From contig CM037870.1 in the NCBI GenBank assembly GCA_021292105.1, positions 17,663,087 to 17,727,086 of the forward strand: a stretch of 64,000 nucleotides of DNA, written 5' to 3'. This DNA is from Anadara kagoshimensis. Lineage: Eukaryota > Mollusca > Bivalvia > Arcoida > Arcidae. Each line of letters opens with the position of its first letter. Within the stretch, counting starts at the first letter, position 1. Below are positions 22,227 to 34,925 of the stretch, in pieces. Position numbers and translations under genes: made by a program. The notes beneath the pieces were generated by a model. The model had not been told where the DNA came from. It made no database searches and was given only the letters and a program-made list of their open reading frames with translations.

Positions 22227-22710
22227 ACTTTCACTATATCCATTTGCTTTTGCTTGTGCAGAAGAATTAATGTCACACCCTTCTAGGGAACACAAATTTC
22301 TCTGTAGGTCCAAAGTTTTTTTACATTTTTTTTTTGCAGGACAAAATGGCGTGTTAAACAAATTACTGAAGGCCTCTTATGACAGTTCTTGTTTAGTAAC
22401 ATAATATTCGATGTAGGTTTCTTAAGAAATTTGATTTATCTGATAAATGATACAAATTTAATGATTAATTATCCAAATTTTATCATTTTTTAGCTCACCT
22501 GGCTAAAGCCAGCGTGAGCTTATGGTATGATGCGGCGTGTGTATGTGCGTGCGTCCGTGCGTGCGTGCGTGCGTGCGTGCGTCCGTAAACTTTACTTAAA
22601 CAACTTCTTCTCTGAAAGTACTTGGCAGATTTCAACGAGACTTGGTCAGAAGCATGTCTGGGTCGGTGCAATTCAGATTTGTTCGTGGTGTTGCCATGGC
22701 TACCATAACT

Positions 22711-22725
22711 AGGTCAAGGTGACCT
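22711..22725. promoter_or_regulatory. Perfect IR3 nuclear-receptor palindrome in copy 1
   Basis: AGGTCAAGGTGACCT: two AGGTCA half-sites inverted with a 3-bp spacer, the consensus oestrogen-receptor-type element. Preserved identically in copy 2 at 59154. Whether any receptor uses it is unknown. Confidence 0.6.
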
Positions 22726-23039
22726 AGGGGTGCAAAAATCTTAAAAAATCTTCTTCTCCGAAAGTATTGTTTGGAGAAAAAATCTGATGTGATATTTGGC
22801 TTCTCTAGGGTCTTAAGCCTATAGTTTGTTCATATTGTGAAATTTGGTTGAAAAATGGGTTACGCGTTTTTGCGTTTAATTTTGAAAAAATCGTAAAATA
22901 GCTTCAAATTGTTATAACTTGACTACTTGACCAGATAATGACATGGGGTTTTCAGTTTTGACATCTTCTTGTTATTATCTTCAAATTAAGGTCAAGGTCA
23001 ATTGTGAAGGTCGTGACCTAATTTTTTTTACCTCTGATT

Positions 23040-25310
23040 ATAATTATTATCTCGAAAACTATAAACTTTTTGTATAGTCATGTATATTAGAATGTTGTAG
23101 GTATTGATACAGAGATCATTTTGATGTATAGAAAAAGGTCATGGGTTCAAAGGTCAAGGTCACAGATGCAAAACAATACAGAAATGGTTAATTATCTCGA
23201 AAACTATCAACTTTTTTTATAGGCATTTATATTAGAATGTTGTAGATATTGATACAACGATCATTTTGATGTATAGAAAAAGGTCATGGGTTCAAAGGTC
23301 AAGGTCACAGATGCGAAACAATACCGAAATGGTTAATTATCTCAAAAACTATAAACTTTTTGTATAAGCATGTATATTAGAATGTTGTAGGTATTGATAC
23401 AACGATCATTTTGATGTATAGAAAAAGGTCATGGGTTCAAAGGTCAAGGTCACAGATGCAAAACAATACAGAAATAATTAATTATCTCGAAAACTATAAA
23501 CTTTTTGTATAGGCATTTATATTAGAATGTTGTACATATTGATACAACGATCATTTTGATGTATAGAAAAAGGTCATGGGTTCAAAGGTCAAGGTCACGG
23601 ATGCGAATCAATACTGAAATGGTTAATTATCTCGAAAACTATAAACTTTTTGTATAGGCATGTATATTAGAATGTTGTAGGTATTGATACAATGATCATT
23701 TTGATATATAGAAAAAGGTCATGGGTTCAAAGGTCAAGGTCACAGATGCGAATCAATACAGAAATGGTTAATTATCTCGAAAACTATAAACTTTTTGTAT
23801 AGGCATGTATATTAGAATGTTGTAGGTATTGATACGACGATCATTTTGATGTATAAAAAAAGGTCATGGGTTCAAAGGTCAAGGTCACAGATGCAAAACA
23901 ATACAGAAATGGTTAATTATCGAAAACTATCAACTTTTTTTATAGGCATTTATATTAGAATGTTGTAGATATTGATACAACGATCATTTTGATGTATAGA
24001 AAAAGGTCATGGGTTCAAAGGTCAAGGTCACAGATGCGAAACAATACCGAAATGGTTAATTATCTCAAAAACTATAAACTTTTTGTATAAGCATGTATAT
24101 TAGAATGTTGTAGGTATTGATACAACGATCATTTTGATGTATAGAAAAAGGTCATGGGTTCAAAGGTCAAGGTCACAGATGCAAAACAATACAGAAATAA
24201 TTAATTATCTCGAAAACTATAAACTTTTTGTATAGGCATTTATATTAGAATGTTGTACATATTGATACAACGATCATTTTGATGTAAAGAAAAAGGTCAT
24301 GGGTTCAAAGGTCAAGGTCACAGATGCGAAATAATACCGAAATGGTTAATTATCTTGAAAACTATAAACTTTTTGTATAGGCATGTATATTAGAATGTTG
24401 TAGGTATTGATACAACAATCATTTTGATGTATAGAAAAAGATCATGGGTTCAAAGGTCAAGGTCACAGATGCGAAACAACAACGAAATGGTTAATTATCT
24501 TGAAAACTATAAACTTTTTGTATAGGCATGTATATTAGAATGTTGTAGGTATTGATACGACGATCATTTTGATGTAAAGAAAAAGGTCATGGGTTCAAAG
24601 GTCAAGGTCACGGATGCGAATCAATACTGAAATGGTTAATTATCTCGAAAACTATAAACTTTTGTATAGGCATGTATATTAGAATGTTGTAGGTATTGAT
24701 ACGACGATCATTTTGATGTAAAAAAAAAGGTCATGGGTTCAAAGGTCAAGGTCACAGATGCGAAACAATACAGAAATGGTTAATTATCTCGAAAACTATC
24801 AACTTTTTGTATAGGCATGTATATTAGAATGTTGTAGGTATTGACACAACGATCATTTTGATGTATAGTAAACGGTCATGGGTTCAAAGGTCAAGGTCAC
24901 AGATGCAAATCAATACAGAAATGATTAATTATCTCAAAAACTCAAAACTTTTGTATAGGCATGTATATTAGAATGTTGTAGTATTGATACAACAATCATT
25001 TTGATGTATGAAAAAGGTCATGGGTTCAAATGTCAAGGTCACAGATGTGAAAACAATACCGAAATAATTATCTCGAAAACTATTAACTTTTTGTATAAGC
25101 ATGTATGTTAGAATGTTGTAGGTATCGATACAACAATCAATTCGATGTATAGAAAAAGGTCATGGGTTTAAAGGTCAAGGTCACAGATGTAAAACAATAC
25201 TAAAATTGTTAATTATCTTGAAAACTATAAACATTTTGTATAGGCATGTATAATAGAATGTTGTAGGTATTGATACAATGATCATTTTGATGTAAAGAAA
25301 AAATTCATTG
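23040..25310 (+). repeat. Tandem array of 145-bp monomers
   Basis: ATGGGTTCAA recurs at 23141, 23286, 23431, 23576, 23721, 23866, 24009, 24154, 24299, 24443, 24588, 24733, 24878, about 25020 and 25162 (last two diverged). A run of five monomers appears to have been duplicated as a block: the variant ACTATCAACTTTTTTTATAG occurs at 23203 and again five units on. Each monomer carries several AGGTCA half-sites. Confidence 0.93.
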
Positions 25311-25395
25311 GGGTTTAGTATTTACGTTTACTTTAAATCTATCAGCTAGCCATTAGTTATCAGGTGAGCGTATAAGGCCCATGGGCCTCTTGTTT

Positions 25396-26094
25396 GGTGA
25401 TAACTATATTATTTATTAATGGCCTTGAAAATTACAAGATCTTTAAAACTACGACATATAGCACTTGACTTGGTTGATATTTCTTTTAAAAAGAGGGTTT
25501 TTTTTACATGAAAATTAAAACGGTACAAAGTTCAGTTATGTTGTAAGAGAGAAGTTTAAATGCACATGTAGTTCATATAGTTTAAAATAACAAATTTTGA
25601 GGAAATTTTACTAAAGATAGTTTATAACATTATATTTACAATTGTCATTGTTTCTCCTTCTATGAAACATTTTGAGCAATTGTATGTTATAGTCCTATAG
25701 GTAATAATTGACGTCATCATGAAAATACGTCATTAACTTGTTACGTCAAATCACTGCGTTTGAATACACTACAGTCACAAAGTACCTTCTGACGTTAACT
25801 TTTTACGGTTAAATACAATACGGAATGTATTATAATGGGCAACATTTAATCAATGCACATGTAATGTTAACATGAAATTTTTATTTTCTCGAAGTAGTAT
25901 AAATAAAACTTATGGCGAGTGGAAGAACTATTTTTTGTTATCGTTTGTGCTTTTGGATTGTGATTTAGAAATGGTTGTGGGCGCTTCCATTTTTCTGACG
26001 GTGGGTGTCGAGGCAGAATAAAAATTAAATGTTTAAAAATACATACAAGGTATTACGTATTAAGTTTTTATTTTGAAATTGAAGATTGTAAATA
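25396..26094. other. Intergenic DNA, nothing recognised
   Basis: AT-rich unique-looking sequence with no gene, SINE or MITE that I can name. Confidence 0.5.
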
Positions 26095-26248
26095 TAAGAA
26101 ATGACAGTCTTGTTTTCGTTATGGATGCAAGTATGAATAACAATGGCCAGTCCAAATTATACATGAACTGCTTCGCCGTCATGCAATTTGGACTGGCCGT
26201 TGTTATTCATAATTGCATCGATAACGAAAACAAGAATGTCATTTCTTA
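26095..26248. mobile_element. 154-bp foldback element
   Basis: Left arm 26095-26158 (AAGAAATGACAGTCTTGTTT... CAATGGCCAGTCC) is inverted at 26186-26248 (GGACTGGCCGTTG ... AAACAAGAATGTCATTTCTT) with few mismatches; a 27-bp loop lies between. Single copy in the window. Confidence 0.8.
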
Positions 26249-26460
26249 AAAGTAAAACATTTTATAACAATGGAAAAATATTTCAATACCAGTACTTAAA
26301 AATATAGTTTTTTGCATCCATCTATATATTTGTTAAAAAGCATGGATGAAATAACCTTCCACAATATTGTTGATAAGTATGATGGCTCTGTATCCAAGGT
26401 TGTTCTGGACATATTTGACGTTGCATAGTTTCATGTTCTTTTCATGTGACATCTGGCCTG

Positions 26461-26611
26461 ACTAGCTACACAGAAAGTGCTTACCTTCTGAAGCACCAGG
26501 CCTCACTTCCCTGGTGGAAGTTCACATGGTTATGATAGTTAAATTTGCCCATTTTCAAAGTTTTTACTTTGCTTTTTTGATTGAGATTGGTACATGGACC
26601 ATGTGTTTGAT
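26461..26611 (+). repeat. Dispersed repeat R, copy 2
   Basis: Contains AGTGCTTACCTTCTGAAGCA, GGCCTCACTTCCCTGGTGGA and CAAAGTTTTTACTTTGCTTT, as in the copy at 37887. Confidence 0.7.
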
Positions 26612-27149
26612 ATATAGATTATTAACAAGGTAAAAAGGATTATCTTTTGGAGAAAGTACTCATTGAAGACTTCACCATGACTGACTGTAATAAACGCTTA
26701 ATAAAAATCTTCAATAACACAGAGACCTCATTGAAGCATTGACATAGATTTCATTGTCTAAGTGGTCTTAGGTCCTGATATATTGATCTATCATGGTCCG
26801 TTTTTGCTGAAGTTTGACACCCTGGGCCCCACCCACCCCCCCCCCCTCCCTCCCTCTGAGGCGGATCCTAGTGTGAAAAAGTTTCTCAGTTTCCTTTTTA
26901 AAAGCCGGTGTTTGTGAGAATGTTCAAGAATTTTCTGGAAGCTGATATACATGTACAATCTACATTTGAATTCTTTCAATTTTTGTTGAGATGAATAATC
27001 TGGAATACGGTACCTGGAAAATCTTTGATGCATTGGTAAATAACTTGCTTTCAACCCTAACATGAAATCTTTAGTATTTAACTCTACCAGTACCACTACG
27101 GTAGACTACAATACCATTTCACTTCTGATAAGCACTCTGCATTTAGAAA

Positions 27150-27350
27150 ATGAAGTCACAGAGTCCTTCAGACCTTAAAAAGCGATGCCTTGTGTCACTG
27201 TAGGCATAGCACATAAAAGAACATTCCCTGCACATTGCCATAATTGCACTGCAAAGGTTTCTGCTACTTCATCAATAGCTGGTGACATCTTGATATAAAT
27301 GAAATATTCTTGACTAGGAAGTTTAACCTCATTTAAGGAATCAATCAATC
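27150..27350 (+). mobile_element. SINE-A 3' part
   Basis: GATGCCTTGTGTCACTGTAG, CCCTGCACATTGCC, ATAGCTGGTGACATCTTGAT, GAAATATTCTTGACTAGGAA. Confidence 0.7.
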
Positions 27351-27834
27351 TTTAACTTGGAGCACCTATTTTTATTTTCACTACAAGAGATGCTTGAGAT
27401 GGCCTCTAAAAGTCACGTTTTCACTTTTAATTTACACATGCATTGATAATTTTAATCACTTGAATTTGTTAATCTTTTATTTAACTTATTGGACCAAATT
27501 ATTGCTGCATACAAATTTACCGATAACTCCATGATAATGAGAAGAGATGTTTTTGAAAATTTTGTTTTTTGACATTATTGCTTTATTTTCATAAATTCAA
27601 TAGATTTAGAATCATGAATAGGGTGTACGCTTATGTTCAACACAATTTTATTGATTATTTCATGAATTTAAAATATTTTGATCATTTATAAGTATTTTGA
27701 ATTTTATTCATTATTGGTTCATGTTTTAAATTTAAATGAAAATATTTGATATTGACATTAACAGGTGACTAGTAAATATTTCACTTCATTAAAAAGATCT
27801 TGTTTTCAATGTTAAACTAGAAAATTTTAAAACA

Positions 27835-28250
27835 TAATTTTTGTAACACAGAAGAAAAAATCCATGAAATGTGAAAACGTTATTTGGTAAGACTTTCTTT
27901 TATACCCCCTACCCTCCCAACCCACCCATTAAATCTTATGTAAGATTTTTAAAAAATTATTTTATTCAAAAGACTTGATTCTGTCATTTTAATTAGGCTG
28001 TTTTGGCCAAAAAATAGGAATTTAGTGGAAAGTGCAAATTGAAGTCCTTCCCATAATTTTTGTGGAACAAGAAGAAAAATCCATAAAATTTTAAATATTT
28101 TTGTAGAACAGTACAAAAATCCATGAAATTTGAAAACACAATTTTTGTGGAAAAAGAAAATAAATCTATAAAATATGGAAACATTTATAATTTTTGTGGA
28201 ACAGTACAAAAATCCATTAAACATAATTTTTGTTTAACAGAAAAAAATCT
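27835..28250. repeat. Degenerate minisatellite, about 45-60-bp unit
   Basis: ATAATTTTTGTGGAACA, ACAAAAATCCATGAAAT and close variants alternate at least six times. A minus-strand open frame of 91 codons over it is repeat-derived. Confidence 0.7.
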
Positions 28251-28439
28251 ATTATTCACTTTTGTTTACATAGAAATATGATTTTTCATTTTGTGAATAA
28301 GAAAACAAAAATCCGAAAATTAACACAAGTAACCCATTCATTAATTTGTATATGTATTTGATAAAAGAATCAATTTTCTCTATTATATTTTGTCATTATT
28401 TGAGATATTGATAGACAAACATTCCTTGTTCATCCTGTA

Positions 28440-29290
28440 ATTAATAATCAATACGAACTCTCTTTAACAGTTAATAATATCGGAAAATTGTGTTGGTGGG
28501 TTTTTTTTTATCTGTAATAAGGGGATTTGAATCATTTTTCTCACCTGGAAATTAAGGGCTTAAAAACCAACAGCTAAATATTTTTTTCTACCATAATTGG
28601 GATGTTCATTTCATTGTCATTTGGGTATTAATAATATAGGAAATTCATGTAAATTGCCATTATTAATTTGTGTGTGAGTAATAGGGGGATTTTGAATCAT
28701 GTTCTCACCTGGAAATTAAGGGGTTAAAAACAACAGCTAAATATTTTTCTAATTAAAAAGATCGTGTGAGATGTTAATTTCATCATTATTTTGGGTATTA
28801 ATTAATAAGATCAGAATATCATGTTAATTGGTGTTTTTGTGTATAATAAAATATTTGAATCATTTTTATCTCACCTAGATAGTAAGACAGCTAAATATTT
28901 TTCTAATTAAACAGACCATATTGGGATGTCCATTTCATCATCATCATCATCATTTGGATATCAATTACATTTACTAATATTGGAAGATTATGTTTTTTTT
29001 GTGTTTATTAAGAGGATTTGAATCCTTTTCTCAACCCCGAAACAGTTAAATATTTTTTTCTAATTGAACAGATCATAATTATGGGATGTTCATTTCATCA
29101 TCATTATTTGGGTATCAATTACATGTACTAATATTGGAAAATTATGTTGTTTTTTGTTTGTAATATTAAAGAGGATTTGAATCCTTTTTCTCACCAAGAA
29201 AACAACATCTAATTATTTTTTTCTAATTAAACAGATTATATGTGAGGATGCTCATTTCATCATCATTTTGGGTATTAATTTAAAATCTCC
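28440..29290. repeat. Tandem repeat of about 160 bp, five copies
   Basis: GGATTTGAATC recurs at about 28523, 28685, 28852, 29014 and 29173. Each copy is preceded by a TTAATAATAT-GGAAAATTATGTT block and followed by TTTTCTCACC, CAGCTAAATATTTTT, TCTAATTAAACAGA and ATTTCATCATCATT. Intergenic; no terminal signals seen. Confidence 0.8.
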
Positions 29291-30520
29291 CAGTTGTCTT
29301 TCATTCATAAGTCAGTTGTAATTTGTCTTTTTACACCCTTCATTAAATATCACTAAAGCCAACAAACCCATAATAATTTAAATCCATCAGGTGTGAAAAC
29401 CTGTCAATAACTGCATCAAACATTCTACTGTTCTCCTATAGTAGACTTGTTTTATAATATTCTCTATCTGGGATTGATTTCTCTAATTTCATTGTTCATT
29501 CCCACTCTGAAATAACCATTGTTATAGCAACCCAGAATTATTTATGCATGCCTCTAGAAGAACATTGTCACTGTTGTCATGGCAACACCCAAATTTCAAG
29601 GTATGAACAGGTAAGATAGTTTTGTAAGCTGTGAAGTGTCCCGGACTGGTTGTTAAACATGATGTTTCTTGATAATATCAAGTTTTAATTAGTTCGATAC
29701 TTATGGTACTAATTGGACTGAGCAGTCATTTAATACAACTTTTATAACAGGTATTTAAACCATTTATTTACATCTATATAATTTAATTTCTTCTGCATGA
29801 TCAGAATTTATTTGAATGCTAATGTAAAGATTTCTGTTTTCTGTTTTTCTCGACTCCAAGAGGATGGTATCAGTTCTGGGGAGAATTATTGCTTTGTAAT
29901 CGTCTTAACTCTGAAAATCAATACTGATCGTAGTCAAAAAAATACAAGTGCCTATCTAGGCTATTAACTCTTCATTGATCTTTATCATTGATTGATAATT
30001 GCAGGTGATAATTGCTGAAGTCCTGCTACCTGTATAACATACCTGTGTAAATCCATGGTCCCGATCAGTTATTCTTTATACAGAATCAATTAATTTCATT
30101 CTTCCCTCTGTCTTGTTATTCTGGCCCCAATTCAATCAATGGATTGTTGGGATGTGCAGTTTTTAGGAAAGGAAAAAAAATCCCCCAAAATTATCAAAAA
30201 TTGTATGAAGACTTTTATCAGATATTTTTTATATGATTAAGATTTTACTTTTAAATTAATTTGGTTTTATTCATACCATATGCATTATAAAGAAAGAAAT
30301 TTGTAATCATGTGTCTTTCAATAGGATTATTGAATTTTTTTTTTGAAAATTTGAAAATTTTGAAAAAAAGTTGAATAAGATGGTTAAGTCATCTCTTAAG
30401 TCACTGAAATATAGTTCTTGGTATTCAAATTCAATAGCCCAGAAATAAAAAGAAAAAAAGGGAAAATAAAAAATGTATCATACTTATGTTTATAAGTGTC
30501 ATAATTTTATTTTTAAGGCA
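29291..30520. other. Intergenic DNA with an X-box 14-mer
   Basis: No gene seen. GTTGTCATGGCAAC at 29573-29586 is a strict X-box match; ATTGTTATAGCAAC at 29518 differs at one position. Confidence 0.5.
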
Positions 30521-30522
30521 TA

Positions 30523-31363
30523 CAGTCTAACCTGTCTATAAGGGCCACTCGGGGGAAGTTGCAAAATGGCCCTTATGGACAGGTGGCCTTTATATAGAGG
30601 TTTGTAAATCCAGTTATGACATCAAAATACATGTAAATATTAGTTGGAAAAATAGTGAGCAGTTCTAATTTATTTATTTTATTTGTTAAAATTTCTGTTA
30701 CAAAAAAGGCATTAGCTAATTTTAACAGAATAATTTCTTTGAAAAAAATTAAAGAAAAATCTTCTGACCATACTATTTATCAATCTTTGAAAAAAAAACC
30801 TTAAAAAGACATATCTTAATTAAAGACATGTTTTCTTTAATAGGTAGAAGCCAGTAATGAAAACAATAGAAGATAGTATATGTATAATAATTAATAATGA
30901 GTAATAATCTATCCTTAGTGCTTTATGGCTTCATTTGTTGACATGAGGATAAATGACTTAAGATTTTTTTTTAAAAAAAAGTTTCAAAAATATACTTTTT
31001 AAAAATTCTTTTCTTATCAACATACAGATTTGGTTACATGTACTTAGTTTAATGATCAATGGTTTAAAGTTAAATAATCAATGTTTAAAATCTAATTTTA
31101 CCTTAAACTACATGGCTTAAAATTTTTGCACAAATTTTTAGGAACTATAACAAAACTTGTCCCCAAAATACGAATAAAAAGTGGCCTTTATAGACAGGTT
31201 CATGAGCCATGTTGTACAAAAATAGGGTGGCCTCTGGCTCAGTTGGACAGTGGCCCTTATATAGAGGTTAAATAAAGAGTAAAATGGCTCGGGAGGAATT
31301 GAAAGTGGCCTTTATAGACAGGTGGCCCTTATATGGAGGTGGCCTTTAACACAAGTTGGACTG
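30523..31363. mobile_element. MITE-3, 841 bp, pogo/Tigger-like ends, TA duplication
   Basis: Left end CAGTCTAACCTGTCTATAAG-GGCCAC; right end GTGGCCTTTAACACAAGTTG-GACTG. TA on both sides (30521-30522 and 31364-31365). Near each end the phrase ggcctttatagacaggtgg is repeated several times (right end about 31180-31345). TA duplications and CAGT-type ends suggest pogo/Tigger (Tc1/mariner). No transposase frame. Confidence 0.85.
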
Positions 31364-31365
31364 TA

Positions 31366-33101
31366 TATGCAAAGTTTTCTATGAAGTATTTTTACATAAT
31401 AAAAATATATGATAACGTGACATCCAGTTTAGATGATGCGAAAATTACAATTTTTATTTACCATGGTAACAAAATTATGGAAATTGGAATGTACTACCAG
31501 TATTCTATTTATGAGGTTTAGCATATTTTATGGTTGTCATGGATACCTTTTATTATTTATAGGCACATAATGTTCTGTAATTTACAGATTTTGTGTGTAA
31601 AAAATTAGGTCAATCTGTTCTGTTTTAGGTAGATTTGGTTAATTTTGATAAATTTTCATTAAATTGCTGTCAGCCAGCCACATCATCAGATCATGGGGTA
31701 AGAATTAAGCTTGCATAGGTACATTGTTGTTAACAAAATTATGAATACTTGGCTGCCCTTAGGATTTTGGTTTAAGTTGTATGAATTTGAAGCTAAAAGT
31801 AAAATCACTGTTTGGTTGCCAGTTAAAACCTATGATTTAAAAAAAAATCGGTAAATTTCCGAAAATTTGAGTTCATATCGTTTTCTAGTCCATGTATATA
31901 GTCAATTATCAACCTCCTCCAATTCAGTTTGAGTGAAGGCCAAAGTTTAAATAATAATAACTAGAGATTGCGTTTGAGCAGGGCTCAATCGCTGGGTAAG
32001 TCACCCCCAATGGTGGCAACCTTTTACATTAGAAAAGAATTGTTGTTATTTTTATCTATAGATGCTATATAATTATGATGTTTCCATATGCACATTCATA
32101 ACAAGACATGTTAATGCTTTACTATCTAAGGTACTGCAAGCTTTAGGAAAAAACCACTGGGCCATGAAAAAATAGGTCCAATGACCTACTTTGTGTTGAA
32201 ACTCATAAAGCATCTGAAGTTGTACTTGCAAACCAAGTTTCATCAAAATTGTCCTATTAAACTTTATATTATCTAATAAAATCACTGGTCCATCAAACCT
32301 ATATATGTAGCAGGATTTGCATAGTTTACCGATTTTTAGTCAAACAGATGAAATTTGAGAAAATGTTGTTACAAGTTTTTTTTTTGGACATTTTTATTTG
32401 AAAATTATTAAATAACATCCTTCAATGTGGTTGTTTAACACATGTTCTGGTAATAAGTATTTTTAATAATTTTGTATGGTTGATTGATTTTTGTTAAATA
32501 TTTTAACAATTAGTACAGATTTTGAAAAATGGTATTTAAAATTTGGTTGGTTTTTTTTGAATATTCAAATGAAATCTAATAAAAACATGTTTCAACATAG
32601 TTATTTAATGTATGTAATGAGATTTTAATAAATTTGCATGGTTCACCGATTTTGGGTAAAAGAAAAAAACTTGAATTTTGAGAAAGTGCAATTTCTTAAC
32701 AAATTGACTTGAAATTCTTAGATATGCCAGTAGTTTGTGATAATACTTATGCTGTGGTCGTACCAATACATAAGGTTTTGCTGACAAGGGATTGATTTTC
32801 TCGCGTCTCGGCATGCAAGACCCAGATTCCAGTATCATCAAAATGTTTGGGGCCAGTTGCGCAGAGCATAATTACAGCTAATCATTAATTAGACTATAAT
32901 TAGTGCAATGATATGTGATTTGTTAATTATGGTTTAATTAATGATTAAATTTAATTAAGGTTTGTGCACCTGGGCTCTGAAATAAATCTATCTACCCTTT
33001 CAACAGCAAGAATCAATGAGAGACAATTGTTTGGTGTCTGGCATTCGGATATTTCAATTTTTCGCTGTGTGATGATTTCATAAAGTTTGAAAAACCCAAA
33101 G
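31366..33101. other. Intergenic DNA, no gene
   Basis: AT-rich; several homopolymer runs. TTTACCATGGTAAC (31457) and GTTGTCATGGATAC (31533) each differ from the X-box pattern at one base. Confidence 0.5.
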
Positions 33102-33453
33102 AGTTGAGTTGAATTGAGTACCAGTAATGGTGGTTAATGTCCCAGTCAGGAATATTTCACTTATATAGAGATGTCGTCAGCTATAGGCAAATGTGCAGAA
33201 ATTTTTTCTGTGTGTTGTGCCAATGATATTATACAGCCAGGTTCTTTATCGTGCCAAGCCTACCATGACATGGGGCCTTGTTTATTTTAAGTTCCCATCC
33301 GAAAGAACCATGACTGTTAATTCGTAATGCTGAGGGTTTGGCAAACAGCAGTCACTACCCACTTTCAAGTCTTGGGTCAGACCCTGACGGGGTTCAAACC
33401 CATGACCTCCTACTTGGGGAGGAAGCACTCTACCAAATGAGCTACTGCAATGG
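33102..33453 (-). mobile_element. SINE-A full length with target-site duplication
   Basis: Reverse strand, 352 bp: tail GAGTTGAGTTGAATTGAGTA at left, CCATCCGAAAGAACCATGAC body, box B inverse GGGTTCAAACCC, box A inverse CTACCAAATGAGCTACTGCA. Flanks TGAAAAACCCAAAG (33088) and TGAAAAATTCAAAG (33454) match at 12 of 14. Confidence 0.88.
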
Positions 33454-33469
33454 TGAAAAATTCAAAGAA

Positions 33470-34700
33470 ATAGAAAGTAAATTGAGTTAGCAATTTATAT
33501 TACTTATAGCTGAAATTAAACATGTGATTTGTTTCAATTTCGGCATAATAATGATCAGCCAACTGACATTGTTTAATTAGCAAAAACACCTTGTAAATCT
33601 TTTTAAAAGGTTAAATAAAATTATTTTTGAAATTTGAATTTTACAGTCAGCTAATTACTCAAATTTATTAATCATGGTGGAAAAATTTCACATGCATTTA
33701 TTATAAATAATGAAACAGTTTCTCGTTTCGGAATTCAGATAATTAATATATAAACATTTAATTAACTAAGAATTGATAGGTTTATTATGCCTCCAGGAGA
33801 AATAATACGATTTAAGTAATTAATTCAAAATTTATGTATTTCATAAATTTATTATAAGCATTTTTGTACTTTTCACCGTGTCAACAAGTTCTGGAGAATA
33901 ATGTAAAAAATTTGACATAAATGACTATTTTTGAGAGATGAAACAGCTTTATAGTAGCCTGTCATTGGTTCTGTGAAATCCACAATAAATTGTGGTAGGT
34001 TTTGAAAATTTGAACAAAAAGGAGCCCTGAAGCGGTACATGTAGATAAAGAACTGTCAAAAAATTATGTCTCGTTTTATTGGTGAAAACGAAATAAATCT
34101 AAAAACTGTCAATTTGATGTCAAAATGTAGACAAGAGAAACTCTGTAACAACGAGATGTTTGATTCAAAGTTTTGAAATTTAAAATTTAAAAAAAGCAGA
34201 TGTACCATAAATTTTGTCTTTGATGTTTGCATAAGGTAAGCAAATCTTTTTCTTTAGTTTGTCAGTTATTGTTTTAAAATTGGTTTTTGTATTCTAAAAT
34301 AACAACAAAGACAACCAATAAAAATAGCTAAAATTGTAGAATTTTGAAAAAAAAAAAAATCATGTTTGCAACATTATGTTACAAAACAAGATAATTCAGT
34401 CAGGAAAAACTTCATATTAAAAGGAAATTATTTCACAAAAATTTGTTTTCCGAAAACATGAATTCTATGTTTTTAAATTCCATAAGCATGAATTTGATGT
34501 TTTTAGGTAAAGTTGGTAAATTATTACTACCAGTAAAGTATTTTTGATTGGATATAAATAAATTGTTTGATTTAGAAATATTTCTTTTTTACAATGCATT
34601 TTTATTGTGCATATTCTTTGTGGCTTTCGCCATTGCCTAATACATGTTTTTGTTGTGTGGTTTTCAATTGACATTTCTCTTTTGTCTGACAATTGTCTGG
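33470..34700. other. Intergenic DNA, nothing recognised
   Basis: AT-rich unique sequence without a recognisable gene or repeat. Confidence 0.5.
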
Positions 34701-34702
34701 AT

Positions 34703-34925
34703 ACTTTGGTGACAGAGTGGTCTAAAGTGGTCTAAAAATTCCCCCTTATGGACCACAGCATTTTTGTACTGCATAGGTTTTAATCCCTATCTGGCAAACC
34801 CCTATTTTGAGAAGTTTGTTAGTCACCTTACTGAAGTTTTTGGTTTTCTATAGGCACTCTGGTTTTCTCCACCATCCAGAACTGTCCAACTTGATATATG
34901 TGAACATTTTTTTGACTCCACTCTT
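34703..34925 (+). mobile_element. SINE-B copy
   Basis: TTTGGTGACAGAGTGGTCTA with a short internal repeat of AGTGGTCTAAA, TAGGTTTTAATCCC in place of box B, CACTCTGGTTTTCTCCACCA, and ATATGTGAACATTTTTTTGA. Confidence 0.72.

Larger units (their letters stand above)
22492..25395 (+). mobile_element. Pearl/Helentron-like non-autonomous transposon, copy 1
   Basis: Begins AGCTCACCTGGCTAAAGCCA (a near-palindromic hairpin) and ends CAGGTGAGCG...GGCCCATGGGCC-TCTTGTTT; GCTCACCTG and CAGGTGAGC are subterminal inverted repeats. Then follow a GTGC-type microsatellite (22536-22583), a unique 450-bp part and about 15 tandem 145-bp monomers. The same layout and ends recur at 58926-60540. No protein is encoded. 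The pattern (5' hairpin, microsatellite, tandem core, 3' hairpin) fits bivalve Pearl elements, now grouped with Helentron-associated elements. The family name is inference. Confidence 0.85.

Noticed and set aside
22527-22712. 61-codon open frame with RASVRACVRACVRK
   Set aside because: Reads through the GTGC-type microsatellite and 5' part of the Pearl/Helentron-like element.
23040-25310. CRISPR-like array
   Set aside because: 145-bp direct repeats with no unique spacers, in a eukaryotic transposon core.
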